Shown piece after piece: positions 11,900-22,728 of a DNA stretch of 64,000 nt. The notes under the pieces were generated by a model. That model was given only the letters and a program-made list of their open reading frames with translations. It was not told the DNA's origin and did no database searches. The position numbers were made by a program, and so were the translations under genes. Source of the stretch: Lentinus brumalis (lineage: Eukaryota; Basidiomycota; Agaricomycetes; Polyporales; Polyporaceae); NCBI GenBank assembly GCA_001792895.1, contig MARA01000005.1:1426001-1490000 (forward strand). The letters are read 5' to 3'. Within the stretch, counting starts at the first letter, position 1. Each line of letters starts with the position of its first letter.

Positions 11900-12530
11900 A
11901 GTTGGGAGCGCGAACTGCTCGGAGGACGGAAAGGGTGCAGAATTGTTGCCCGGAGGGATGAAGCGGGTTGCTCTTGGGTGACAACTGGTCGAAAGTTGGA
12001 TGAGCTGACGACGGAGTAGTCACTATCCCCCCTTTTGGGTAGATGACCCAACGGCGAGTGAGTGCGTCGGGTTTGCTCCGAGCCATTCGGAATGATCGGA
12101 TGAACGAGTTGAATTGTTCTTCCGGCACTCCGGAAGGAAGGTCCGGAGGGAGGACGTCCGAGACGGACGTGCTACGAGCTGTAGCGGAGTTGACAGATAG
12201 ATTGAGAGTAAACTCTCGGAACCCTGGAGCTTACAAGCACACGCGAACGCGGCTGCTCCGATCAGGGAGACAGATGGAGGCTTGGGCGAAGGCCCTGGCA
12301 CTCCGGAGTCCGGTGGAGGTTCCGGACCCGACAGAGGTACGGGACAGGCCGAGGACTTGGTCCGGGATTGGTTGCTATGCATCTTCCAGTCAATCAACAG
12401 ATTGTAGTCGGAGAGCCAGCGGTATCCCTGGACGGCGGAAACCGGATTTGTCGAGCAGGGTGACATAGAAGTCGGAGTTCAGAGCTTCCCGAAGGAAAAG
12501 ATGAACAGGAAGGATGGTTATCCGAGTGGT
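11900..12530 (-). pseudogene. Remnants of pol (retropepsin end and RNase H end)
   Basis: On the minus strand about 12430-12385 encodes GYRWLSDYNLLIDW, like the end of a gypsy aspartic protease. About 12100-12040 encodes SKPDALTRRWVIYPKGG and nearby SNFRPVVTQEQPASSLRA, like the end of RNase H. They lie in different frames and everything between (reverse transcriptase) is missing, as is integrase. This marks the element as an internal-deletion derivative of a full gypsy element. Confidence 0.68.
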
Positions 12531-12798
12531 GGAAGTGTTAGACAATCCGTCAAGCACAACCGGAGTGGAGGTATGGCAAATGTCTGAAAGTCCGTGCTCG
12601 TCAACGGAGTCCGAAACAATAACAGAGATGATCCGGAGTTGACTAGAGCCGTGACTGCGTTTTCTAGATTTATTCGGGGTAGAGACGGAAGGAGTGCAAA
12701 GGGGTCCGAAAGAGTGGAAACGTTGAGACAGAGTTGCGGTTCCGCGTGGGTTAAGTCAACGCCAACTAGACCGCACGCGGATTGCGGAGGTTCACCGC

Positions 12799-14226
12799 CT
12801 AGTTCTTGGACTCCGCGGTACCCGGAGTGTTGTCCGGATGCGCAGGAGCGCCAAGTGTCTGGGCCTGAGCAGCCCGGACCTGGGCCGCGGTCCTCGTCGG
12901 ACAGACGTCCGCAGTATGACCGGGGCCTCCGCAGAAGAGGCAGAGGTTAGCGGCGAAACGCCGCTGACGCTCCTCGGGGGTGAGCTTGCCGTCCTTGCCC
13001 AGCTTGTCCGCGTATGGCTTTGCGGTCTTAGCCGGGGTCTTCGGAGTTGCAGGCTTCGACGGACTCTTCTGGGCGGAGTTGCCCGGAGAAGTCGAGGAAC
13101 CCGAGGACTGAGATGGGTAGGATGACGTCAAGAGGTTCGGAGTGGGAGGGGACTTTGATCCGGAGGTGGAAGTCCGAGTCTCGCGGATCTGCTCGGTCCT
13201 GCGCTCCCAATAACGGGCGTCGATGGACTGAGCGAGTTCTCGGAGTTTGTGTAGGTCCTTCGGTTTCCCGATCTCCGAGATACGGTCTTTGAGTCGGGAC
13301 GGAAGACCCTTGTAGAACTGATACTGAAGAGCTTCATTTCCCCACCCAACTTGAGTGGCGAGACGATTGAACTGGGTGATGTACCGAGCAATCCTCTGAT
13401 TCTCGGACATGACAAGATTCTCCAGTTCGTGCTCCGCAGTTCCGACGACGTCGTAGGGTCCGAAGTTCATACGGAGTTCTTCCTGGAATACCCCGTAGTC
13501 CGAGAGGAAAACCGGAGGGTTCCCGGACGGAGCTTCGAGGAGGAAGGGTTCGAACCAAGCGAGAGCAGTTCCCTTGAGATGGGAGATTGCATAGGTGACT
13601 TTCTTCTCGTGGGTATCGAACGTGTTGGGCCGAGCCTTGAAGACCAGTTCTAACTGAACGAAGAAGGAACGGAGTTTGGTAGGGTCCGTGCCGTCGAACT
13701 GGTCCGGGTCTCGGACATTGTTGCGCTCAAACGCCGTAGGCTTCGGAGGAGCCGGAGGCGGAGGCGGAGCCCGCTGGAGGGACTGCGCGGTTTGAGCCAG
13801 AAGGGTGATAGCAGCCGCTAGATCCTGATTGGTCTGCGACTGGGGGTTAACACCGGCAGATGCCTGAGTGGCCTGAGTTCCGGAGGTCTGAGCACCTCCC
13901 GGAGGTCCGGATGCCTGCGCTTGTCCGGATGTTCCGGTCTGAGGGACCGGGTTCGGTTGAACTCCAGCATGGGCAGCCCGAGCTTGAGAGGCCGAGCCTT
14001 GAGCCGGAGAGTAGAAGCGCATGGCGGGCTGATCGAAGGGATTGTTGGGAGAGGTGATGGGGAAAACAGGCTGGATGATTGCCGGTGAAGGCGGACGAGT
14101 ACCGCCCGGAGAAGGCGGAGTGGTGCTGACTGCGGGGAGTTTACCCCGACGGGTTGGAGTGTCCGCCGGGTTATATCCCACAGCTTGGGATATGCGTTCA
14201 GTGAATCCTTGGAAGGAAGACGACAT
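12799..14226 (-). CDS. Gag polyprotein
   Basis: A single uninterrupted 475-residue frame beginning about 30 bp inside the 5' LTR border. The N-terminal third is Pro/Gln/Ala-rich and low in complexity. The middle has the retrotransposon capsid region (DPDQFDGTDPTKLRSFF, then YAISHLKGTALAWFEP, LPSRLKDRISEIGKP). After a Ser/Pro/Lys linker comes a zinc knuckle, CLFCGGPGHTADVC (C-x2-C-x4-H-x4-C). It would package element RNA into particles. The frame is intact although pol is gone, which suggests that gag is under selection or that the copy is very young. Confidence 0.93.
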   Translation of the reverse strand: MSSSFQGFTERISQAVGYNPADTPTRRGKLPAVSTTPPSPGGTRPPSPAIIQPVFPITSPNNPFDQPAMRFYSPAQGSASQARAAHAGVQPNPVPQTGTSGQAQASGPPGGAQTSGTQATQASAGVNPQSQTNQDLAAAITLLAQTAQSLQRAPPPPPAPPKPTAFERNNVRDPDQFDGTDPTKLRSFFVQLELVFKARPNTFDTHEKKVTYAISHLKGTALAWFEPFLLEAPSGNPPVFLSDYGVFQEELRMNFGPYDVVGTAEHELENLVMSENQRIARYITQFNRLATQVGWGNEALQYQFYKGLPSRLKDRISEIGKPKDLHKLRELAQSIDARYWERRTEQIRETRTSTSGSKSPPTPNLLTSSYPSQSSGSSTSPGNSAQKSPSKPATPKTPAKTAKPYADKLGKDGKLTPEERQRRFAANLCLFCGGPGHTADVCPTRTAAQVRAAQAQTLGAPAHPDNTPGTAESKN

Positions 14227-14256
14227 GATGAATCCTCAAGTTGAGTTCTGATATAC

Positions 14257-14999
14257 TGTTAAGACCGTGCGCGCCGGGACGAAGTCCGGTGAAGTCCGGA
14301 CGGAGTTACGGAGTTACGAAGTCCGGAACGAGACGCGCTGAGGGTGAAGACTTCGGCGAAGCTATTGATCAACGCCTTGAGGATCCACGAAGGTCTTCAA
14401 TTTAAGACAGACAAGAGAACCGGGGTTTATACCGGAGCAAGCAACGAGTAAGAAGAAAGCAAGAGATAATACCAAGCCAGAGAGAAGTCAAGCCAGAGGT
14501 AAGAAGTCAAGCAGAAGTCGGAGGTCGGAGGTCGGAGGTCGGAGGTCAGAAGTCCGGTCGGAAGGATCGGACGTTGAGAGAGAGCGAACAGATAGATTGA
14601 GCTCAGAGTCGTAACGGGGAGTGTAACGAGATATCAGAACTCAAGTCTAAGCGTGGCTACAGGAAGGCTTATATAGTAAAGTCCGAAAGTCCGGAGAGGA
14701 GTAGCCAAGACATAGGTAAGGAGGTACGGAACCGGAGTCAGGCGGAAGCAAATGATCAACCAATACAAAGTATAGTAAGATCGAATGAAGGGCGGATACA
14801 ATCGAAGGATCGAATGAACGGAGTCTGATCACGGAGGCGGATGCAAGCGGAAGCAGATGGTCCGGAGTCCGGGTCAAGTAAGAAGACGATAAGGGGTGAA
14901 GTGATCGAGAATAGTATCACAGGTAAGAACGAACCGGAGGTGCGGAGTCCGAGGTAGGTCCGGACCGGAGTTGGTGCCTTGTGGGCATGGAATGTAACA
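14257..14999 (-). repeat. LTR (5' LTR of the minus-strand element)
   Basis: Partner of 9420-10165; it would hold the promoter for gag. It is three bases shorter, each at a homopolymer. Confidence 0.93.
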
Positions 15000-15004
15000 G
15001 GTTT
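15000..15004 (+). repeat. Right target-site duplication of the LTR element
   Basis: GGTTT, identical to 9415-9419, followed at once by the continuing host reading frame (CCGGCATCTGTG). Confidence 0.93.
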
Positions 15005-16651
15005 CCGGCATCTGTGAACCAAGCTGATCTGCTCACTCCCGAGGCGGGCTGGGACACCAATGTATGCACGCCAATTGATCATGCATTGGAGCTTGCCCCA
15101 ACACCGGACGCACACAAAGCACTGTCCAAGGTCACCCGTACGGACGCCGAGCTGGCCCTGCGTGAAGATGTTCAAGCTCTCTACCCTTCGACATGCACGG
15201 CACGCGGGGTTGAAGTCTTGTTCGTGGAAGGCTTTGTCGATATGTGGTATGGTGTACGTCCGAGCTCCGAGGACTTCTCCACGGTTCCCTGTGACGCGTA
15301 CATCAAGGACGTGCACAGAATCCTCGGAATAATGGAGAAGGACGTGCCCTCAGACCCGGGGATGCGTCGTTCAATGGCTGCTTGGATCTGGGCGATGCTT
15401 CAGGAGGATCCCGATGCTCGCATCCTGACTGCGACAGGCGACCTGTCCGTCAACTCACCACACTCCCTATGCGCGGAAGCGATGCGCATCCGTCGTCGTA
15501 TCAGTGTGCATGCATACGACGCTGAAGACGGCGATGGGACGGCCTGGAAGTTTGTTGTGCAATATGCCAAGGATCCCATTGACCAGGCATGGATACTGTG
15601 CACGAACGCGTGCGCGGTCCTCTTCCTCGTTCGTCATCCCGATCTTGAGACGAGTCAGGATGCTGCCCGGCACCTCGTCCTGTGCGGTGTACCTTTCAAT
15701 ACTGTCATCAAGAACCGTGCAGTTTCGACGTGGTCCTCCGCAGATGCACCGTCACGATACATTCCAGGCTCAATACCATCCGCGTACACGGCTGGCGCAG
15801 ACGATTACCGGACATACACGGCGCGGGTAGGAGAGTTGCTGCACCGCCCGCGGGTGCGTGCGGCGTTCTTGCAAGGGGGCATCGTCTGGCGGCTTGTGTT
15901 GGAGGCCGTTGGCGCAGACGAGGATCTACGTGAGCGGTTCTTCGACGGAGTATGTGATGGACCTTCCGCGACGGGACTTGATTGTGTCGCCTCGACAGAG
16001 GATGAGCGGTGGTTTGATGACAGCCTTTCTATGTGGGAGCTGGATACAATTTGTGGGGTTTACACGGTATATACAGGTGCGCACGCCGGTGCTGGACACC
16101 ATATTTGCCTCACGCTGACAGTTGCTTAGGCTCTGGTACACAGACCGCAAATCTATCCTGGTGGCCACCGCACACGGTTTGGAAGGTGTCGGGTATGTGG
16201 TCGGGAATATGGACTCCGTGGAATGAGGAATGGTTCGGGACGCGCCTTGCAGCGATTCAGAGTGGGAAGGCAGGGCCGAAGAACTACAGCACCTGGAAAG
16301 ACTCGTTGAAGTCACACAAGCAGGCCAGGAAATTGAATCGGCAAGTGAGCGAACGTAGCGTACAGTTTGTGAGGGACTTCCTTGTACAACAAAGCTAGCA
16401 ATAGTAGCGCATACTCAATGTGGTGCATATAGTATGTGGCTGATGTTGATACGATAATAATAAGGCGGTAAGAAATGTGTTGATTACATGTTGTAAGGGA
16501 TGGGATTAACTGAAGGAGAGGAGGTGTCAGGAGTGACCGGGGTCTCAAGGCGGCTATCATCGGCTATCACATTGTTTGTAGCTGAGCACTCCCTGTTGCA
16601 GTAATTAACAGAAGCGGACGCTGTCCTCTCAGGACCTTGACGATACCCAGG

Positions 16652-18663
16652 ATGCTCATCTATGCTTTGCTCGCTTGTGCGGCAGCTATCACGACCAATG
16701 CTGGCCAAGCGCCTCTACTAGGGCAACATCCAGACCCGGGACCAGGATGGGGGCCTGCTGAGACCCACCTTGGCTCGCCGGATTTCATTGGGTTCATCGA
16801 GGAGGTCATGCGCAACGGATCCATCCCCGGAATCTCCCTGGGAGTAGTACGCCTGGGGAAAGATAAGGAGCCAATCGTGCAATTGGGCTCCTGGGGCAGG
16901 AAGACCGAAGACGGCGACGGACATGACCTCAGTCCAGACGTGCGCATTAAGTCACTTACTATGGCTATGTAGTATGCGTCTACCCGAGCCTGACTTGAGT
17001 TGTGATACGATGCAGTCTCTATTCGGCATTGCGTCGTGCTCCAAAGCCTTCTTAGCGACATCCCTTGGGATCCTGATGGACGACTTCGCTCATGGGCGCA
17101 ACGTGACGCCTTTGCCGGCTCAGTTGGCACGCTTCGACTACGAGACGAGGGTCAAGGATCTCCTGCCCGAGGAGCTCGGGTGGGGCATTCACGCGATTGG
17201 CGGAGACTCTTGGGCTACCGACAAGGCTAGGCTCCAGGACATTCTGGGGCACGTCTCGGGGCTGCCTCGCCACGACTACGCATACGCGCCGGGCGATACG
17301 CCAGAGGCCGTCATCCGCAGAATGAAAACTCTGCGCACCGGATACGAGCTCCGAGAACAATGGTCATATAACAACCAGGTACGGCCGGTCCCTACTCAAA
17401 TCTTGATTTAAGGAAAGCGGCGGCTTATATACTTCGGTTATAGATGTTCATGCTCGGGGCGCACCTAGTCTCTCGTTATACCAACGGCTCGTACGCCGAC
17501 TTCGTCACCGAGCGAATTTTCCGGCCTCTCAGGATGTCCTCTACGACGTTCTGGCCGTCGGAGGCGCAGCGGTCCGGCAAGCTGACGGAGAGGTGGACGA
17601 AGGACGGCCGGCTGATCCCGTTCTGGTTCGACGACGAGATGACAGTGCTGAAGGGAGGTCCTGGAGGCGTCATTTCCAGTGCGGAGGACCTGGTCAAGTG
17701 GCTCGCTGTGTGGCTCAACAAGGGCGTCGATCCCCTGTCGGACAGACTATCTTCCCTGAGAGCGTGTATGAGGCTGTGACGACTGCGCATTGGGTGTCTT
17801 CTGGACGTCCGAAGCCCGGTGAGGGTATCGTTGGCTATGGGATGGGGTGGTTCGTAGGGAGCTATGGTGGTATCAACGTCGGTCTTCCCTCTTCCTGTGT
17901 GTCTGAGTACTGATTCTACCATCACAGACCGTCTACCATGGTGGCGCAATTCCTGGCCATTCGATCCTGACGGGGTTCGTGCCCGAGCATGACATTGGCG
18001 TCGTCATCCTGGCCAACGCGGATGAGAAGGCAACCTACCTGCAAGCAATCGTGCTGCGTGTGTTGAATGATGTGCTTGGTGCAGTGTCCGTCCCATTGGT
18101 TTCGACTAGGTACGCTTCCAATGCGTCTGGCTCACTTGATGTATGCTGACCATCCTCGCAGCACATCCCCAGACAGGCGTCGCACGGAAAGAGTAGTGAA
18201 CGTCCGCTCGCCCTCCCTCAGCATGGAGGCATACACCGGGGCGTACCGTGCGCCGGGATACAACCAAATCTCCCTCTGCTCCCCTCTCAGCCCAAGCAGC
18301 GACTGCAAGAATGTGCTCGCTGACTTTGCCTCCCTGGACTCCCCGTCAAGTGCGAACCACAGTCTGTACAGTGCCTTCAACAGCATCTGGGCGACGCACA
18401 TCCGTCTGCAGCATTTCTCGGGAGACGTCTTCAACATCACGTTCACGGCGCTCTTCCCGCACGGATTTGGGAGGAACACGAGCGCGTTCGAGACGGCCGA
18501 AACGAGTACGTCGGATGGATGGGTAGAGTTTGTCGTGGACGAGGGGCGTGTTCAGGGGTTCGCTCTGTTCATTGACCGGGACGCTGTGGAGGCGAGGAAG
18601 AGACGTGTTGGGGCAGACAACGTGGTCCTGGAGACGGCGGATGCTTGGTTCGCGAAGGCATGA
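16652..18663 (+). CDS. Secreted beta-lactamase-like serine hydrolase (class C / transpeptidase fold)
   Basis: Exons 16652-16939, 17016-17378, 17444-17877, 17928-18109, 18162-18663. The start at 16652 gives a signal peptide (MLIYALLACAAAITTNAG). Catalytic motifs are in order: S-x-x-K in FGIASCSKAF, Y-x-N in EQWSYNNQ, and H-x-G in VYHGGAIPGHS in place of KTG. This is the pattern of fungal class-C-like esterases and peptidases; the substrate is unknown. The C-terminal exon (about 165 residues) is a separate lipocalin-like or family-specific domain. In exon 3 the frame changes at the C run 17732-17735: one more C would join NKGVDP to GQTIFPESVYE. Either the copy is frameshifted or the base is a sequencing loss. 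Gene structure otherwise looks healthy. Confidence 0.85.
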
Positions 18664-19602
18664 GTCGAGCCCAACACAGTGGCCATGTGTACGATAGTTT
18701 GTTAAGTCGGGTGATTCGTCGTATGTCGTCACATTGTAGTACTATGAGCATCAGAGGTTTGACTCGGCGTACTTCGACTGACAGTCTAAGTTGCCAAGCA
18801 CTCAGGCTAGCGAGGGTTGGTGTCACAAACAACCCCACGCCCACAACCGACAAGCTTGAGACTTCCTTCAAATATACATTCTTCTCTTCTCTTCTACTTG
18901 AATACTGCCACCCCCGTCGTCTTTGATTGTATGTACGGAACACGGGATATGTAACGGGCGCGGACACGGAGCGCGACGTAAAACTCAGAGGAGGGTGAAG
19001 GGTGAGGGGATGATACAGACAGGGGACACGATGACGGCAAGGGCACCGACGAGACGCAAAGCCGACCGCGGATCGAGCCAGAGACACGAGGAGACGAGGA
19101 CGAGACATGGAGACATATGTGCACGTGCGGATGCATGGTCATGAAAGAGGAGGAAAGGGAAGAGGTGCAGTGTACGGTACGCAGTACGCTAGAGAGGTCC
19201 AATAAGTACGTGATACGTGCGAATGACGGATGACGGAGTCAGGGACAGTGGCGGCGAAGCGGATTATGCGAGGGTGAGGTAGTACGGATGCAAGCCGCCC
19301 GGCACGCCGGGCGGCGAGGAACAACGCTGCAGCGCGCATATATAGTAGATGAGGGCGAGTGGAGGAGGCAGGGTGTATGAGGCGGGGTGCAGGGACGGAG
19401 GGAAGGATGTAATGTTCGTCTGTATGTCTCGAATCGTCGGTCTCGGCTCCGCCGGGGACGACAGTGCATGTCGTGCAGCATGGACATGGAGGTGGTGTGC
19501 AGCAGTAGGAACATCGAATAGAGGAAAGGGGGATCGGCGGGTGGAGAGGAGCGAGGTGACCGGGGCGTACGCAGGATGGTGAGGTGCAACGAGAGTCCAC
19601 GC
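18664..19602. other. Intergenic, 3' ends of two convergent genes
   Basis: Only short shadow frames; low-complexity purine/pyrimidine-biased sequence. The serine hydrolase and CDC55 both end into it. Nothing recognisable. Confidence 0.5.
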
Positions 19603-21344
19603 TCATGCCGAACTGTATAGGAACAGGTTGTTCGTCGCGGCGATAGCGATGGTACTCTCCCGGGGATGCCAGCTGGCATGCAGGATCTTCTTGTTGAAGT
19701 CCAGGGTCTCGACCGCCATATTCTCCCGCATTCCGCCAGGTCGCATGCCATTCTTCATACCCGTCTTGTTCCCCGGCAAAGGCCCGCCGATCTTCTTCGC
19801 CTTGAACGCGGACTTATCGGCTTGCAATACGACGTCGTTGAGCGTTTCAACATCGTATATGCGGAAATAGTTGTGGTACGACCCGGTAAGAACGTTCCTG
19901 TAGCGCGAAGGAGCGACAGCCGTCAGCCATCCGATCAAAGGTCCGGGGAGATAAGGCGAGACGCGAGAGCGTACGGCACTCACTTGTCATCACCACTCCA
20001 TATGCATTCAAACTTGTCGAAGATGCAATCGTTCTCGTAAAGGTCGCAGAGCTTCCCGCGAAGGTGGTCGTGGATCGGAATTGTCTTCAGCGGTCGGTTC
20101 TCCATGTTGATGTCCCAGATCTTGAGGTTGAGGTAGTCGCGCGAGAGGATGTATCGGCCGTCATGGCTGAACTTGACGTCGGAGATGGACGAGATGATCT
20201 CAGAGAAGAACGAGCGGTTCGTTGGATCTTCCTCCTCCTCGAACACTGCATGTCAGGAGTCAGCACTACGCTAGAAGACGGATCGCGGGGGTACGTGGAT
20301 CGGAGAGGTATACGGATGGGAGAGGTTTGCGATTTGGAGAGGTACTTACTCTTCGCATGTCTGTCACACAGCGCAGAATCCCTCATGTCAGCTAGTTTGA
20401 TGTTGCTCTTCGAACTGCTGTACATGAAGAGATTGCAGTGTACAGGGTGGAACTCGGCAGCAGTGATGACCTCCGTAAGCTCCTCCATGTTGGCAGGCTT
20501 GATGTCGACGATGTTGAAGCTACGGTCGCTGATATCGAGGTTCCAAAGGTTTATCCGCAGGTCATCCGCGGAAATGTATGTCTCCTGGTCAGAGTTCACG
20601 GATATAGAGTGGATGTGGTATGCATGAGCGTTCGAGTAGACCTTGCGCGGTACCGCAGCAATGATGTTGTCTTGTTGCGTCATCCTGGGCAATCTGAGAT
20701 GTTGTGTGGCCCCGGGGGAGGGTAATGATCTCTGGCCATCAATGAGATTGCTCTCCGAGACGACCCGCAGCTGCTTTTCGAACACCTTCCATAGCTTGAT
20801 CGTCTTGTCTGCAATGGGCGGGGTTGGACAGAAGGAATAGGGTCACAAGGGGGCGGTACGCACCGTTGGTCGATAGCAGGAAGTGTGCGGAATTCTGTCG
20901 TTTGCACCACTTGATCTTGTTGATCTTCTCCTCAATCTCGAGAGACTTGAGGTAGTCGAACTCTGGTTCGTGCGACTGGAACTCGGTGTAGAACTTGTAC
21001 TCGCAGGTCTTTTTCTGCAGGCGGTGCGGGTGTAAGCGGTGGCTGGCGGGCAGGGCGCATCAATCACGCGGCAGCGACGAGGCGACGCACCATCTCATTG
21101 CGCTCGAACAGGACCACCCGGCCGCCCTTGTCTCCTGTCGCAAGATAGTTGCCTGTGGAGTCGAACTCGACGGTGGAGATGATGTCGGCTGACGACGCTA
21201 CGAGGTGAGACGCTGGGGATGACAGACGGACGGAGTGGCTCCGGAGATGGACGACGTACCCTCTGTGATGTCCTCGACGTCGCCCTTGTCGCCGAAGCAT
21301 TGTGCGAACCGCCAACCACCGGAACTAGACGCGTCCTGATCCAT
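19603..21344 (-). CDS. CDC55: Protein phosphatase 2A regulatory subunit B (PR55 family)
   Basis: WD40-propeller B subunit that targets the PP2A A/C dimer in mitotic and morphogenetic control. Start ATG 21344 ([20 protein letters not shown]) matches the usual PR55 opening. Hallmarks follow across seven or so exons: [132 protein letters not shown], and a last exon ending in NNLFLYSSA. Introns are small with good GT-AG ends. Full length for the family; no defects seen. It is divergent from COX9 with about 330 bp between the start codons. Confidence 0.95.
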
Positions 21345-21671
21345 TATCGAGGCTTGGAAGGGGGATGCGATGGGGGTGCGGGCTCGGGCGTCGGCGTGGC
21401 TGGGAGGCGGGGGGCTGGGGATGCAGACCGACTAGGATGTTGTGCTCGACGGGGAGGAGGAGAGGGACGGCGAGGACGACGTTCACCGCGTGCTGAGGTC
21501 GATCGAGAGTAAGGGAGCGCACTGCCAGGACGCGCATCCAGCCCGCCTCGCTGTTGACGCGTGTTTGGCCCGTGCCACCGCCCATATCCCCGGCCCAGCG
21601 CCAGCGCCTCCTTCCTCCCGACTTTGCCCTCGTCCTCGCCGCCGTCGACGTCCTCCAACACAACGACCACG
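21345..21671. promoter_or_regulatory. Divergent promoter region CDC55 / COX9
   Basis: The 327 bp between two outward-facing ATGs is GC-rich with no clear TATA box on either strand. It must hold the 5' leaders and promoters of both genes. Confidence 0.5.
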
Positions 21672-22017
21672 ATGTCCATCGCACCCATCACCGGAAAGCT
21701 CAGGAAGCGCTTCTGGCTTGACCTCACCACTGCCCTCGGCCTCGGCACCACCGCGGGCTACGCATTCTGGTCAGTACCTTCCCCATTTCTCTTCGCGCGT
21801 CATGCGAGCTCACCACCGCGCAATAGGTATGGCGTGCACCTCAAGCGTGGTGAGCATCCCCTCCTCGTCGCGCATCCGACTCGACCCTCCACCGCGCATC
21901 TGTGCAAGCTCTCCGTCATCATCCGTGCATCCGCTGATTCGCGTCGTCTTCTTCCGTACAGTCCAGCGCCAGGAGGAGTTCTACCTGAAGCTCGAGCGGT
22001 CCAAGCAGCAGGAGTAA
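21672..22017 (+). CDS. COX9: Cytochrome c oxidase subunit 9 (VIIa-like)
   Basis: Small inner-mitochondrial-membrane subunit of complex IV. Exons 21672-21769, 21827-21849 and 21962-22017 sum to 177 nt, or 58 residues, the usual size. It opens MSIAPITGKLRKRFWLDL, has one membrane helix (LTTALGLGTTAGYAFWYGV) and ends in a charged tail (EEFYLKLERSKQQE). All joins are in phase. The small middle exon (23 nt) makes it easy to miss. The pattern matches fungal Cox9. Confidence 0.88.
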
Positions 22018-22728
22018 ACATTGGAGCGCTCTGTAACACGTCCAAAATCCATTGCCTGTTCCCTCATCCTCCCTCGCGCGAATGCAACGCCAACGCAGTT
22101 GCCTCTCCACGCGTCTACGTCAGGTCGCGACCCCTAGCCTGGACCGGACCCGGCGCGTTCTCGGAGGTGTATCCAGCAGATCCCCGGTTTGCTATGCCAC
22201 AGACTAGAGATGCAAGGAATACATGTGGTTTAGTGTCCAGTTCTATCCTTCACCTCGGGAGCAACGGAGCAGTGCGTGTATAACTCTGCCGGCACTTATG
22301 CGCCTTTTCGACCCGGAGACTCTGGACCTGCTAATGCGGCCAGCATTGAGAGACATCACCGTGGGTTCTTCTGTATTGCAACACATGCCCGTGCGAGACC
22401 ACATCAGTTGTAGGTGTGCCCGATACGCTCGTGGATGTGTACTTAATGACCTTGTGGACTGGAGGCAGCGTCGTCTGTTCACAACGGATCTGTCCAGTGA
22501 ATGCATTCCTGTCTCAAGTCATCTATGTAGTATCTATTGTAAGCTGTAAGTGGTGCACCATGTTCTCGACGCCGATATGTATGTTTGTCGACATGCGCCC
22601 TCCTGTGCCCGATATCAACCTAGACGCCGGTGGGTAGCGATCGCAGACGCATTGCACCTCGACTTCAAGCTGCACCACGCACGTACTCCTCGCGACTTTC
22701 TTCTTGACGCCTCTTAGTCGAAGTCACG
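22018..22728. other. Intergenic, no supported gene
   Basis: Short overlapping frames only. It probably holds the COX9 3' UTR and the promoter of the RED gene. Confidence 0.45.

Larger units (their letters stand above)
9420..14999 (-). mobile_element. Non-autonomous Ty3/gypsy-type LTR retrotransposon, minus orientation
   Basis: The 5580-bp element is flanked by a GGTTT duplication. LTRs lie at 9420-10165 (746 bp) and 14257-14999 (743 bp), both TGTTA...TAACA. Reading the minus strand, the order is 5' LTR, gag (14226-12799), scraps of protease and RNase H, and a purine tract beside the 3' LTR. I see no reverse transcriptase core or integrase, so it must be moved in trans. An unrelated gene (10389-11539) is encoded on the opposite strand. 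By eye the two LTRs differ only by three single-base length changes, all in G or A runs, so insertion was recent. The clean insertion into a host coding exon agrees. Confidence 0.92.
8076..16398 (+). pseudogene. Host gene of unknown function split by an LTR retrotransposon
   Basis: Proposed exons: 8076-8095, 8147-9419, 15005-16076, 16130-16398. The introns 8096-8146 and 16077-16129 have good GT-AG ends and correct phase. Removing the insertion plus one copy of the duplicated GGTTT joins the reading frame through the codons for WDLWF and PASVNQ. The summed coding length is 2634 nt, giving 877 residues without a stop. I do not recognise the family. The N terminus reads MSASQDW and then RRTAYTLVDHRGRV; there is no signal peptide or obvious membrane span. 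As it stands, the upper half would stop one codon into the LTR (at 9423). The lower half keeps a long clean frame, so the disruption looks recent. Confidence 0.8.
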
